64,000 nt of DNA from Saliniradius amylolyticus (GTDB lineage Bacteria; Pseudomonadota; Gammaproteobacteria; Enterobacterales; Alteromonadaceae): NCBI RefSeq assembly GCF_003143555.1, contig NZ_CP029347.1, positions 2,294,001-2,358,000 on the forward strand. The letters are read 5' to 3'. A program made the position numbers and the translations under genes. This document shows positions 8,716 through 17,237 of this stretch, piece after piece. The notes under the pieces were generated by a model. It saw only the letters and a list, made by a program, of their open reading frames with translations, had not been told where the DNA came from and made no database searches. Position 1 is the first letter of the stretch, and each line of letters starts with the position of its first letter.

Positions 8716-11358
8716 ATGCACAGTCTGCTCAGCCAAATCAAACAGATCAATGTGGCCGACAATACCGCGGCCTTTAAGGCCTGTGTAGAAAACAGCTATC
8801 AATGGCTGGAAGAAAACGCCGGCATGATGGAGATCGAATCTCTGGTGACCGGCCGGGCCACCTTTGTCGATACGCTGTTACGACAGGCCTGGAAGCTGCG
8901 AGGTTTGCATGAGCGTAAAGAGCTGGCGTTGATCGCCGTGGGCGGATATGGCCGTGGCCAGTTGCAACCCTACTCGGATGTCGATCTGCTGATCCTGACC
9001 CGGCGCACGCCTGATAAAGCCCTGCAAGAAGCGTTAACTGAATTCGTGACCTTCTTATGGGATATCGGCCTGGATATCGGCCAGTCAGTGCGTACCGTCA
9101 ATCAAACCCTCAAGCTGGCCAAGGACGATGTCACCATCGCCACCAATTTGATTGAGGCGCGACGCCTGATCGGCTGTGAAGAAACCTTTAACGCCCTGCA
9201 AATTAAAATGCAGGGTGACAAAGTCTGGTCCAGCAAGGCCTTTTTTCTGGCCAAGCTCGAAGAGCAGCAAAGACGCCATGCACGCTTTAACGGCACCGCG
9301 TACAACCTCGAGCCCAATATTAAAGAAAATCCCGGCTGCCTAAGAGATATTCAGACCATCGGCTGGGTGGCCAAGAAGCACTTTAGCGTTCTCAAGGGGC
9401 AGGAGCTGGTCGAACACGGCTACTTCACCGAGCGAGAATTTACCGAACTTAAAGACTGTCGCAATCATCTGTGGCGTATGCGCTTTACTTTGCACCTGGT
9501 AGCCGGTCGTAGCGAAAATCGTTTATTGTTTGATTATCAACCGGAGGTGGCCGAGCGACTCGGCTATGGCGATCAGGGCAAGGCCTCGGTGGAAAAGATG
9601 ATGAAGGCTTTTTTCCGCCAACTGACACGTATCACCGAACTCAGTGAGATGCTGTTGCAACGCTTTAGTCACGATACCCTGAACACCAAGATAAAGCGCA
9701 CCGAGGTTATCGATGACGACTTCGAGCTCACCGATGGTCTTTTGCACGCCCGTCATGACGAGGTGTTTCCGGATCCGGAAAGCCTGCTGGATTTTTTGCG
9801 CGTCATCGCCGATACGCCTCAGGTTATCGGTCTTCATTCCAACACCTTGCGTCTGTTGCGTCAGGCTCGCCGTCGTTTTCGCCGCATTCCCCTGACCGAA
9901 CATCCCTCGTGCCGGGAGCGGTTTATGGCCTTAATGGCTCATCCGGACTTTTTCGGCCTGGCCTGGGACATGGCCCATAAGCACGGCATCATGCACGCCT
10001 ACCTGCCAGAATGGAACCAGATCGTCGGTATGATGCAGTTTGACCTGTTCCACGCCTATACGGTAGACGAGCATACCCATCGCCTTGTGAAACACATCTA
10101 TCGTTATACCCTGCCAGACGCAGTTAAAACTTTTCCGCGCTGTCATCGCATTATGCAGGAAATGGACGACCCTCAGATCCTTTACATCGCGGCCATTTTT
10201 CATGATATCGGCAAGGGGCGCGGTGGCGATCATTCCAAGCTGGGGGCTGCCGATCTGGCGCGCTTCTGCCAACAGCATGGCATTGGTCAGAAGGAAACCG
10301 CCTTAGCCGTATGGTTGGTGGAAAACCACCTGTTGATGTCGGTAACCGCTCAACGTCGCGATATTTATGATCCGGACGTGATCCGCGAGTTTGCCGCCAA
10401 GGTTCGCAGTGTGGATTACCTGGACCATCTTTATGTATTAACACTGGCCGATATCCGTGCCACCAATGACAATCTCTGGAACGACTGGAAGGCCTCGCTG
10501 TTGCGTGAGCTGTATATGATGACCAAGAAGGCCATCGAAACCGGCGAAGAATACCATATTGATATGCAGGCCCAGTCCCAGAAGCATCAACAGGATGCGC
10601 TGCTGCGCCTGCAGGACAGTCACATCGACGATGATTTGGTGCATCAGTTCTGGCATCGCCTGGATGAGCATTACTTTATCCGGTTTAAGCCCCGCCAACT
10701 GGTGTGGCACGCCCAGATGATTGCCGAGCACCAGCAACTGGAAGGCCGGGAAATGGTAGTGGCCTTTAATGACAATACCTCAAAAGCCGGTACCGAGCTG
10801 ATTCTTTACACCCGTAATCGCCCGAGCCTGTTTGCTCAGGTCGCCTCGGTACTGGACAGCCGAAATTGCTCGATACATGACGCCCAGATCATGACCATCG
10901 ATGATGGCTATGTGTTCGACAGTTTTATCATTCTGGATGACGACGGTGAGCGTATTGCCTCGCCCTCTCGTCAACGTAGCCTGATTGAGGCCATTCGTAC
11001 TCAATTACTGAAAACCAGTGACCAGCACACCAACAACCGCAAGATGTCACGGCGCATGAAACAATTGAATGTGCCCACCAAAATGCGCTTTTTTACCAAC
11101 AAGAATGATATGACCATTCTGGAATTGGAGGCGCTGGACGCACCGGGACTGTTGGCGACCATTAGCCAGGAGTTCATCTGTCAGGACATCCATCTGCACA
11201 TGGCCAAAATCAGTACCATCGGTGAGCGTGCCGAAGACGTGTTTCTGTTAACCAACCACCTGGATCAGGCACTGTCACAGCACCAGCAACTCAGCCTGAA
11301 AAACGCCTTAACTTCTCTTTTAGATCAACATAACAACGGTGAGACATGTCACAACTAA
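8716..11358 (+). CDS. glnD: Bifunctional uridylyltransferase/uridylyl-removing enzyme GlnD
   Basis: Nitrogen sensor that uridylylates PII (GlnB, found at 59936) under nitrogen limitation and removes the UMP when glutamine is high. The 880 residues match the family (about 890). Nucleotidyltransferase domain: [15 protein letters not shown] at 76-90 with the catalytic Asp pair. HD hydrolase domain: [13 protein letters not shown] with H496-D497. Two C-terminal ACT domains (about 695-870; [15 protein letters not shown] and [14 protein letters not shown]) bind glutamine. It lies 10 nt after map and overlaps dapD, the usual map-glnD-dapD order. Confidence 0.97.
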   Translation: MHSLLSQIKQINVADNTAAFKACVENSYQWLEENAGMMEIESLVTGRATFVDTLLRQAWKLRGLHERKELALIAVGGYGRGQLQPYSDVDLLILTRRTPDKALQEALTEFVTFLWDIGLDIGQSVRTVNQTLKLAKDDVTIATNLIEARRLIGCEETFNALQIKMQGDKVWSSKAFFLAKLEEQQRRHARFNGTAYNLEPNIKENPGCLRDIQTIGWVAKKHFSVLKGQELVEHGYFTEREFTELKDCRNHLWRMRFTLHLVAGRSENRLLFDYQPEVAERLGYGDQGKASVEKMMKAFFRQLTRITELSEMLLQRFSHDTLNTKIKRTEVIDDDFELTDGLLHARHDEVFPDPESLLDFLRVIADTPQVIGLHSNTLRLLRQARRRFRRIPLTEHPSCRERFMALMAHPDFFGLAWDMAHKHGIMHAYLPEWNQIVGMMQFDLFHAYTVDEHTHRLVKHIYRYTLPDAVKTFPRCHRIMQEMDDPQILYIAAIFHDIGKGRGGDHSKLGAADLARFCQQHGIGQKETALAVWLVENHLLMSVTAQRRDIYDPDVIREFAAKVRSVDYLDHLYVLTLADIRATNDNLWNDWKASLLRELYMMTKKAIETGEEYHIDMQAQSQKHQQDALLRLQDSHIDDDLVHQFWHRLDEHYFIRFKPRQLVWHAQMIAEHQQLEGREMVVAFNDNTSKAGTELILYTRNRPSLFAQVASVLDSRNCSIHDAQIMTIDDGYVFDSFIILDDDGERIASPSRQRSLIEAIRTQLLKTSDQHTNNRKMSRRMKQLNVPTKMRFFTNKNDMTILELEALDAPGLLATISQEFICQDIHLHMAKISTIGERAEDVFLLTNHLDQALSQHQQLSLKNALTSLLDQHNNGETCHN

Positions 11359-12170
11359 AAACCACAATTGAAAAGGCCTTTGAAACCCGCGACCAGTGGA
11401 CGGCCGAGACCGCCGACCCAGCAGTTAAAGATGCCGTCACTGAAGCCATCGCCATGCTGAATCAGGGGACCGCCCGCGTGGCAGAGAAAGTAGCCGGAGA
11501 ATGGGTTGTCCATCAATGGCTGAAAAAAGCCGTTCTGCTGTTTTTCAAACTGCATGATAACGAACTTATTGAGGGTGCCGAGAGCCAGTACTTTGATAAG
11601 GTCCCCCTCAAATACAATGGCTACAGCGACCAGCGCTTTCGAGAAGAAGGCGTTCGCATTGTGCCGCCAGCGGCCGTGCGAACAGGCTCTTACATCGGTA
11701 AGAACGTGGTGGTGATGCCCTCCTACGTCAATATCGGCGCCTATGTGGGCGAAGGCGCTATGGTCGATACCTGGGCGACTGTCGGCTCATGCGCCCAGAT
11801 CGGCAATAACGTGCACCTGTCCGGTGGCGTAGGCATTGGTGGGGTACTTGAGCCACTGCAGGCCAACCCCACCATTATCGAAGACAACTGCTTTATTGGC
11901 GCTCGCTCAGAAATCGTCGAGGGCGTCATCGTTGAGGAAGGCGCAGTGATTTCCATGGGCGTTTATATCGGTCAAAGCACGCGCATTTTTGATCGCGAAA
12001 CAGGTGAAGTTCACTATGGTCGGGTTCCTGCCGGTTCTGTCGTTGTGCCAGGCACTCTGCCCTCTAAAGATGGCAAATGCAGTCTGTATGCCGCCATTAT
12101 TGTCAAGAAGGTCGACGCTAAAACCCGCGCCAAGGTAGGCATCAATGCCCTGTTAAGAAACGCCGAGTAA
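11346..12170 (+). CDS. dapD: 2,3,4,5-tetrahydropyridine-2,6-dicarboxylate N-succinyltransferase
   Basis: Lysine/meso-diaminopimelate pathway enzyme transferring succinyl from succinyl-CoA to tetrahydrodipicolinate. The 274 residues equal the E. coli length. From about residue 105 the sequence is hexapeptide repeats of the left-handed beta-helix type ([42 protein letters not shown]). A helical N-terminal domain precedes it. The ATG overlaps the last 13 nt of glnD, so the two may be translationally coupled. Confidence 0.97.
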   Translation: MSQLKTTIEKAFETRDQWTAETADPAVKDAVTEAIAMLNQGTARVAEKVAGEWVVHQWLKKAVLLFFKLHDNELIEGAESQYFDKVPLKYNGYSDQRFREEGVRIVPPAAVRTGSYIGKNVVVMPSYVNIGAYVGEGAMVDTWATVGSCAQIGNNVHLSGGVGIGGVLEPLQANPTIIEDNCFIGARSEIVEGVIVEEGAVISMGVYIGQSTRIFDRETGEVHYGRVPAGSVVVPGTLPSKDGKCSLYAAIIVKKVDAKTRAKVGINALLRNAE

Positions 12171-12183
12171 TTGGCCTCTAATC

Positions 12184-12207
12184 CCGGCCAGTAACTGACT
12201 GGCCGGG
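12184..12207 (+). terminator. GC-rich hairpin after dapD
   Basis: Inverted repeat cccggccag / ctggccggg with a 6-7 nt loop just after dapD. There is no clear T-run (cactaaaagc follows), so termination is only possible, not certain. Confidence 0.4.
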
Positions 12208-12263
12208 CACTAAAAGCTGAGCTAGGATTAACTCTGTGTATAATCAGGGAAGGCCACCGTCTC

Positions 12264-13052
12264 ATGCGTTTAATGCTTATAAGCCTTAGTCTTCTGCTTT
12301 TAGCCTGCCATACCGTTCAAGCTCGCACGATTACCATCGCCTCTGGTATTACGGCACCCTACACTTCCCCCAAACTGCCGGAACAAGGCTATGTCAATCA
12401 TGTCGTCCGCGAGGCCTTCGCCAGCCAGGGCTATACCGTAAGTTTTGTTTACCTGCCGTGGGCGCGGGCCTATGAAGAAGCGCTGTCAGGCCGGTTCGAT
12501 GCTACGTCTTACTGGTACAACAGCCAATGGCGCGAGAAAGATTTTCACTATAGCCAGCCGGTCATTTCCGAGCGGCTGGTGTTTTTCCGCCGTCAGTCCG
12601 ATGGCCCGCAGCTATGGCAAAACCTAGATGACTTTAAGGACCTGCGTATCGGCCTGACCCGAGGATATACCTATACCAAAGAGCTATGGGCCTTGGCGGA
12701 GCGCTCGCCAGAGCGGTTTTCAGTGGTTAATACAGACAGGCAGAACCTGACAATGCTGGCGTTGGGACGCATCGATCTCTTTCCGGTGGACGAAATTACC
12801 GGGTGGCACCTGGCAGAATCATATCTGGCTCCGGAGCAGGCTCGCCGTCTGGAGACCCTTCCCCGACCGCTCAACGTAGTGGAAGGTCACGTGTTATTCC
12901 CTAAGGCCAAAGCCGTCAGCCGTTCACTGCTTAATAGCTTTAACAAAGGGCTTAACGAGTTGATCGAAAATGGCAGGATGAGTGAACTGGAGGAGCAATT
13001 GGTGACCGGCTTTTATTCTCAACCGATAGAAGCCGGCCGTCAGACTCAATAA
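12264..13052 (+). CDS. Periplasmic solute-binding family 3-type protein
   Basis: A 262-residue secreted protein. It has an N-terminal signal peptide (MRLMLISLSLLLLACHTVQA, cleavage near residue 20) and a bilobed binding-protein fold of the SBP_bac_3 type: TITIASGITAPYTSPK at the start, WARAYEEALSGRFDATSYW in lobe 1 and LRIGLTRGYTYTKELW at the crossover. No ABC permease or ATPase is adjacent, so it is an orphan, as many Alteromonadales members of this family are. Ligand unknown. The C in LLLLACHT could be read as a weak lipobox, but Leu-Ala-Cys is followed by His and a second cleavage site, so secretion is preferred. Its 3' end overlaps the convergent flavodoxin gene by 7 nt. Confidence 0.75.
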   Translation: MRLMLISLSLLLLACHTVQARTITIASGITAPYTSPKLPEQGYVNHVVREAFASQGYTVSFVYLPWARAYEEALSGRFDATSYWYNSQWREKDFHYSQPVISERLVFFRRQSDGPQLWQNLDDFKDLRIGLTRGYTYTKELWALAERSPERFSVVNTDRQNLTMLALGRIDLFPVDEITGWHLAESYLAPEQARRLETLPRPLNVVEGHVLFPKAKAVSRSLLNSFNKGLNELIENGRMSELEEQLVTGFYSQPIEAGRQTQ

Positions 13053-13483
13053 TATTGCTTTATCCAGGGCAGAACCTCTTCGGTAGGCTCTAATGTTTCT
13101 ATGGCATCCACTTCCAGTAGCTGAGTACGAGGGGTGCCCATCAGCTCCTCCATTAACTCGTAAATACGTCGCCCGGCGCCGCAATAGGTCTCTCCATAGC
13201 TGCTATCGCCTAAGGCCACCACAGCAAACTTTCGCCCGTCCAATAGCGGAAAGCGGGACTCAAGATCCAGAATAAAGGGCTCCAGGTTGGGCGGGATGTC
13301 TCCCTGACCGGTAGTGGAGCTGATAAACAGCACCTCTTGCGCTTCCTGGAAGTCACTGACCTGAGGGTCATCCAGCAAGTCGACCCGATAGCCCAGTGCA
13401 GTCAGAGTATCGGCCGCTTCTTCGGCCACTTGTTGAGCATTGCCATAAACACTGCCGTAAAACACACTGATTTGTTGCGCCAT
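13046..13483 (-). CDS. yqcA: YqcA/MioC-family flavodoxin
   Basis: Short-chain flavodoxin of 145 residues (E. coli YqcA 149). FMN phosphate loop GSVYGNAQQVAEEA at 10-23, the STTGQGDIPPN loop, and ALGDSSYGETYCGAGR as the isoalloxazine-contacting loop. It lies 10 nt downstream of truC and follows yqcC-truC in the same order as in E. coli, which supports the YqcA assignment over MioC. Its electron partner is unknown. Confidence 0.85.
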   Translation of the reverse strand: MAQQISVFYGSVYGNAQQVAEEAADTLTALGYRVDLLDDPQVSDFQEAQEVLFISSTTGQGDIPPNLEPFILDLESRFPLLDGRKFAVVALGDSSYGETYCGAGRRIYELMEELMGTPRTQLLEVDAIETLEPTEEVLPWIKQYY

Positions 13484-13493
13484 CTAAACTCCT

Positions 13494-14231
13494 CTATGCC
13501 GATGGGTCTTGTGAATGGCGGTAAGAGTGCCATTGTGCCAGCAATTTGTCGATACGCCCGTCGTAGTCGGACTCCAGTGTCAGTTTGTCGCCGGTAAAAG
13601 GGTGCGGCAGACTTAACCGAGTGGCGGTCAGTGCCAACCCCTGAAATCCAAATTGCTCCCGTAAAAAGCGATTTTGCTTATTATCACCATGATTCACATC
13701 CCCCACAATGGGATGGTTGATATGGGACAGATGACGACGTAACTGATGTTTACGCCCGGTTTCGGGGTAAAGTTCCAAATACGAATAGCGGGCAGTTGCA
13801 TAGCGATCGACGGCAAACGGCAATTCAAACTGGTACAGAGTACGATAACGCGTACGAGCCTCCTGAGGCGGCTTGTCCTGTCTGGCCTTTTTATCGGCCA
13901 GCTTATCCAGCTTTTCCTTTAATGGCCGGTCAATCAGCCCCTCAGCCGGGGCAAAACCGCGCACCATTGCGCGGTAGGTCTTATCCACCTGACCGGAGGT
14001 AAAGAGTTCGGTTAAACGTCGTGCGGCCTCGGAACTGAGTCCCATTAATAATACCCCGGAGGTGGGTTTATCCAGCCGGTGCACGGTAAATACCCGTTGG
14101 CCTATTTGGTCGCGGACCTGCTGCATCGCAAACTCAGTTTCGTGGCGATCGATCAGGCTGCGGTGCACCAGTAATCCGGCGGGCTTGTGCACCGCCACCA
14201 TATACTCATCCTGATACAGTAGCGGTAACAT
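13494..14231 (-). CDS. truC: tRNA pseudouridine(65) synthase TruC
   Basis: RluA-family pseudouridine synthase expected to modify U65 in tRNA-Ile and tRNA-Asp. The 245 residues are slightly shorter than E. coli TruC (260). The catalytic motif HRLDKPTSGVLLMG begins at residue 51, with the nucleophile Asp54; YPETGRKHQLRRHLSHINHPIVGD is the second family motif. No S4 domain, unlike RluD at 49902. The start overlaps the end of yqcC by one base. Confidence 0.92.
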   Translation of the reverse strand: MLPLLYQDEYMVAVHKPAGLLVHRSLIDRHETEFAMQQVRDQIGQRVFTVHRLDKPTSGVLLMGLSSEAARRLTELFTSGQVDKTYRAMVRGFAPAEGLIDRPLKEKLDKLADKKARQDKPPQEARTRYRTLYQFELPFAVDRYATARYSYLELYPETGRKHQLRRHLSHINHPIVGDVNHGDNKQNRFLREQFGFQGLALTATRLSLPHPFTGDKLTLESDYDGRIDKLLAQWHSYRHSQDPSA

Positions 14232-14557
14232 CAGGCTTCCTCATAAAGCGCGTCGAACCTAGCCAGAACTCGTTCTACCCTCTGTGTATCAGGGGTATCC
14301 CGCCAGCTTTGTTGCGCCATCGGCAATATTTTCATCGCCCCGGGCAAAGGCTCATTGGCTTCAATTAACGCGGTCAGTTTGGGCACAAAAATAAACTGTA
14401 ACCACTGTTCAAAGGTCAGGGTGTCACAGGCAAAAGGAGCCTGGCTGGAGAGTGCTTCGGCGCCCGGCGGCGTCTGGCTCCAGAGCCCACGTGAGCGCAT
14501 GGCGGCCTCCAGCTCTTGCAGCAAATGCAAACCTTCTGCGGCGATGGGGTTAGACAT
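14231..14557 (-). CDS. yqcC: YqcC family protein
   Basis: Small 108-residue all-helical protein of the YqcC (DUF446) family. The core ACDTLTFEQWLQFIFVPKLTALIEANEPLP is the most recognisable stretch. Function is unknown; the gene is nearly always coupled to truC, and here the two overlap by one base. In E. coli csrB and syd lie next to yqcC; here they lie about 1.5-4.2 kb away. Confidence 0.85.
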   Translation of the reverse strand: MSNPIAAEGLHLLQELEAAMRSRGLWSQTPPGAEALSSQAPFACDTLTFEQWLQFIFVPKLTALIEANEPLPGAMKILPMAQQSWRDTPDTQRVERVLARFDALYEEA

Positions 14558-14754
14558 AAGTTAACTCTACGAACATAGTATTTGAATCAAACGACCGGAT
14601 ATTGCTTACCCTCCGGGCTAAACCAGCCCGGTCCTGCTGAGCAAAAATCACCTCTGGCAGAGCTCGTCTATGCAAGATAAACCGGCCCTAGTATAATTTA
14701 ACGCTTTTCTGTTCCGGGCCTGTAAAAAGAGGCCGTTAACCGCTTAAGGATACC

Positions 14755-15768
14755 ATGTCAGAGATCAGTACCATTAGTGAATTTCTGCTTCAGTCAGGCT
14801 GCCAATACCGCGTGTTTGATTTGGGCCGGGGCATTCGCAAGCTCAAGGCGCAAGAGTTCATGGACATTGAAGCCAACAAGGTACCGCACCCATACCCCCG
14901 TTTGGGACTGGCTTGGTTTGGTATTGTATTCTGGAATAAGCAGCTGTCCGACCAACAATACATCTGGTTTCTCAAGTTGCCGCTGGATGAACAAGGACTG
15001 CTGTCCAGCGCTGCACGCAACCAGTTTTTAAATATTGTCGTCGAGGCGCTTGGTGCACAGATGGAAGTCACCAAGGCCGATTCTATCCCCGAGAACCCTT
15101 ATACCTTTACTCCCGGCCAGCAGCAGATGGCGGACTTTAACAGCATGGTACGTAAGGCTTTGTCCATGCCGCCCTCCTCATTCTATGAGCAAGCCTGTGA
15201 TTACATTCGAGACCCACAAGCGCACGACTGGCAGCAGTTACCATTGCAGGGACTGGCCGATGTCATCGCCCGTCTTGAGGAGACCAGTGAGCTTTTGTGC
15301 GAGCAGTTTGAAAGCTTAAATGACACCGTACAGCACAGCCTGCTTAACTCCATGGAAAACCAACCACTGGGCGTGTCTCTGACCGAGACGTTGCTGGACT
15401 GGATTCAGCGTCAGCCGGACAATACCGCGGTGCATGTGGCACTATTAAGGGCGCTGACCCAGTCTCAGGCTCGGGGGTTGGTACATCAACATATCGCCCG
15501 CCTGCTTGACTCCCCTATGGGCGCTAAGTCCGATTGTTTGATCGTGATTTCGGGTCGGCACTGGGATTACCTGGAGGACGAAGAGCGCCTGTATGACTTT
15601 ATGGAGCGTCTGGCAAAGCTTGAAAGTAATATTTTTGTGGCCGTATTTGCCGATATCGTGCGCCTGCCCAGTATCAGGGATAAAGCCCTGGCTCAGCTGC
15701 GCAGGCCCGACCGCAGTCCCCAATTGAGCCAGGCCATCGAGCACCTGTTTCGGGCCATGCCTTCATGA
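14755..15768 (+). CDS. DUF3549 family protein
   Basis: A 337-residue protein recognised as DUF3549, a family of Vibrio, Shewanella and Alteromonas relatives. The start MSEISTISEFLLQSGCQYRVFDLGRGIRKL and the GLAWFGIVFWNKQ segment are typical. No catalytic motif is evident; it is helical and soluble with no signal peptide. The next gene (DUF3301) overlaps it by 4 nt, so the two form an operon. A TATAAT at 14692-14697 could be its -10 box. Confidence 0.8.
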   Translation: MSEISTISEFLLQSGCQYRVFDLGRGIRKLKAQEFMDIEANKVPHPYPRLGLAWFGIVFWNKQLSDQQYIWFLKLPLDEQGLLSSAARNQFLNIVVEALGAQMEVTKADSIPENPYTFTPGQQQMADFNSMVRKALSMPPSSFYEQACDYIRDPQAHDWQQLPLQGLADVIARLEETSELLCEQFESLNDTVQHSLLNSMENQPLGVSLTETLLDWIQRQPDNTAVHVALLRALTQSQARGLVHQHIARLLDSPMGAKSDCLIVISGRHWDYLEDEERLYDFMERLAKLESNIFVAVFADIVRLPSIRDKALAQLRRPDRSPQLSQAIEHLFRAMPS

Positions 15769-16079
15769 TGCTGCTAAATATATTGCTGCTGGCTCTGGTG
15801 GTCGCCATTGCTTTGCAATTTTGGCGGATCCGGGCGATTAGTGAAGCCGCGGGGGACTATTTGCGGAGTTATTGTCAGCAACAGGGGTTGCAGCTGGTCT
15901 CTTTTGCCCGCAAACGAACGCGTTTAACCAGTGTTAAGGGCAAGCCCGACTGGCAGTGCGAGTTCCAGTTTGATTTTTCTACCAATGGGGAAGATGTTTA
16001 CCAGGGGTGGGTAAAGATGAAAGGCAAGTATGTGGTTGCCACCGAATTGCCCGTGCACCGCTACCATCACAACGAGTGA
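15765..16079 (+). CDS. DUF3301 family membrane-anchored protein
   Basis: A 104-residue protein with one N-terminal membrane helix (about residues 3-20) and a soluble domain (YCQQQGLQLVSFARKRTRL, then WQCEFQFDFSTNGEDVYQGWVKMKG). This matches the DUF3301 pattern. ATGATG overlaps the DUF3549 stop by 4 nt. Function unknown; conserved pairing with DUF3549 suggests a shared role. Confidence 0.8.
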   Translation: MMLLNILLLALVVAIALQFWRIRAISEAAGDYLRSYCQQQGLQLVSFARKRTRLTSVKGKPDWQCEFQFDFSTNGEDVYQGWVKMKGKYVVATELPVHRYHHNE

Positions 16080-16089
16080 CTTCAGAATG

Positions 16090-16298
16090 ATCGAAGGCAC
16101 AGCCGAAGCTGTGCCTTCAAAAACCTCAGTCCTTTGAATGCCATCCATGCACTCTGTCCTTGAGGTGTCCCTATTACGCTCGCTCCTGAGCCATTCCGTC
16201 AATCCATTATCCCTGACCCTGACTCCCATCGCATTCCGTTACATTGCCACGCTCGCCGGCATCCTATACTCCTTGGCATCCATTTCCGTGTGGCTGAC
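16090..16298 (-). ncRNA. csrB: CsrB-family regulatory RNA, second copy (csrB2)
   Basis: Predicted about 209-nt non-coding RNA that would sequester the translational regulator CsrA. On the minus strand I count about 14 GGA motifs in roughly 180 nt, many in AGGA, AGGGA or AAGGA context and several at potential hairpin loops. No credible protein is encoded. The -10 box TATAGT (complement of 16303-16308) and an upstream UvrY/GacA palindrome (16453-16470) match those of the neighbouring copy exactly in spacing. The 3' end is an 11-bp hairpin with a UUCG tetraloop. The locus (yqcC/syd region) is where csrB lies in E. coli. Confidence 0.85.
16093..16118 (-). terminator. UUCG hairpin at the 3' end of csrB2
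   Basis: Perfect 11-bp stem (GAAGGCACAGC / GCTGTGCCTTC) closed by TTCG on the minus strand. The sequence after it, GATCATTCTG, is a poor U-tract, so termination may be leaky or assisted. It also lies 14 nt past the DUF3301 stop and could protect that mRNA's 3' end. Confidence 0.6.
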
Positions 16299-16302
16299 TA
16301 AA

Positions 16303-16308
16303 ACTATA
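16303..16308 (-). promoter_or_regulatory. -10 box of csrB2
   Basis: Minus-strand GCTATAGTT, the same nine bases as at csrB1. No good -35 box is visible 17 nt upstream, as expected of an activator-dependent promoter. Predicted start near 16298. Confidence 0.6.
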
Positions 16309-16440
16309 GCAATACTGGCTTCAGCCGGTGGCGCACACCCTGAATTATTTTTGACTCATTCCCCATCTAAAAATAAATTCCTTTAAAATCAATAGCTAAT
16401 CTACAGCTACAGATAAAGACCGACAGATTTTTCCGAGTTC

Positions 16441-16470
16441 TCTTACAGGCCTTGTCAGCGATCTCTTACA
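16441..16470 (-). promoter_or_regulatory. UvrY/GacA binding site upstream of csrB2
   Basis: TGTAAG-AGATCG-CTGACA at 16453-16470, one mismatch from the TGTAAG-N6-CTTACA palindrome bound by UvrY/GacA/SirA regulators. A half-site TGTAAGA (complement of 16441-16447) lies 5 nt away. The left edge of the palindrome is 150 nt from the left edge of the -10 box, identical to csrB1. Confidence 0.8.
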
Positions 16471-16483
16471 AAGCAGTTGTCGC

Positions 16484-16517
16484 AAAAAAAAAGCGCAACC
16501 GTCAGTTGCGCCTTTTT
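16484..16517 (-). terminator. Terminator of csrB1
   Basis: Stem GCGCAAC / GTTGCGC with a 5-nt loop, extended by A/T pairs, followed on the minus strand by nine T (complement of 16484-16492). Confidence 0.9.
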
Positions 16518-16697
16518 CAGATGGATAACTCCTTTTAGTCTGTCCTTTTCGGCTTCCTTGCCTGCATCCTGCCTTAAATTCCCTGTTACCGCTTCCTGCT
16601 ATCCTTATGCTTCCCTGTTTATATTCTCCTGAATATAACTTCCTTCCTGAAAGGGTCCTGATTCATCCCTGACACCGTGTTGGTGTTTCCATGTGAC
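16484..16697 (-). ncRNA. csrB: CsrB-family regulatory RNA, first copy (csrB1)
   Basis: Predicted about 214-nt RNA with about 14 GGA motifs, including CAGGAAGGAAG, CAGGGAAG, CAGGATG and AAGGAC contexts. It ends in a canonical Rho-independent terminator. The sequence is depleted of open frames. By the CsrB paradigm it binds several CsrA dimers and relieves CsrA repression of translation. Transcription is predicted from a TATAGT -10 box at 16704-16709 under the UvrY palindrome at 16854-16871. It is followed 186 nt later by the second copy; the two transcription units repeat with a 401-nt period. Confidence 0.88.
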
Positions 16698-16703
16698 AAA
16701 TGA

Positions 16704-16709
16704 ACTATA
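16704..16709 (-). promoter_or_regulatory. -10 box of csrB1
   Basis: Minus-strand GCTATAGTT with no recognisable -35 box. Predicted transcription start near 16697. Confidence 0.6.
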
Positions 16710-16840
16710 GCGGGATTCGAACCTTTCCGGTGGTGATTAAGACACCATTTCTGTTCCCAATCCAACAATAATAAAATAAACCTTATAAAACAAAAAGATA
16801 GAAAAACTCACTTCGACGATATGGTTTCACTTTCCGAATT

Positions 16841-16871
16841 GTCTTACATTCCTTGTAAGAGATGTCTTACA
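16841..16871 (-). promoter_or_regulatory. UvrY/GacA binding site upstream of csrB1
   Basis: Perfect TGTAAG-N6-CTTACA palindrome at 16854-16871, the consensus for the BarA/UvrY (GacS/GacA) response regulator, plus a half-site (complement of 16841-16848) 5 nt away, just as at csrB2. It lies 3 nt past the stop codon of the DUF962 gene. Confidence 0.85.
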
Positions 16872-16874
16872 AGG

Positions 16875-17237
16875 TTAATCACCCGTCGCAGAATTTTCAG
16901 AAGAGGACTGTTGCTGTTTCATGCGCTGTAATTGGGAATCCACACCCAACAGGCCCAACCCGGCATCCTTATACATGACCCAATCGCCTAATAAGCTGTA
17001 CCACGGATGTCGGAAGGTTGCAGGCCGATTGTGTTCAAAGAGAAAGTGACCAATCCAGGCAAATCCATAGCCGACCACAGGCATCAGTAATAATCCCCAC
17101 CACCAGCGATTCCAGAGGCTGTAGACCAGAATCCCCAGCACCAGTGTACTGCCAATATAATGCAGGGCCCGGCAGCGTTTGTCGCTGTGCTCCTGAAGGT
17201 AGTAGGGATAGAAATCAGCGAATGACTTAAAGCTCAT
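16875..17237 (-). CDS. DUF962 (Mpo1-like) membrane protein
   Basis: A 120-residue protein with the DUF962 pattern: SFADFYPYYLQEHSDKRCRALHYIGS, two or three hydrophobic helices, then FAWIGHFLFEHNRPATFRHPWYSLLGDW. The paired His residues (HYIG and GHFLFEHN) are the family's metal-binding candidates. The yeast relative Mpo1 is an iron-dependent dioxygenase acting on 2-hydroxy fatty acids; that activity is only a family inference here. It overlaps the GNAT gene upstream by 4 nt (operon). Confidence 0.82.
   Translation of the reverse strand: MSFKSFADFYPYYLQEHSDKRCRALHYIGSTLVLGILVYSLWNRWWWGLLLMPVVGYGFAWIGHFLFEHNRPATFRHPWYSLLGDWVMYKDAGLGLLGVDSQLQRMKQQQSSSENSATGD

Noticed and set aside
16138-16386. 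An 82-codon open frame in the csrB region
   Set aside because: It lies antisense to csrB2 and its promoter, has no ribosome-binding site, and reads as low-complexity Leu/Ser sequence. The GGA-rich RNA explains the sequence better.
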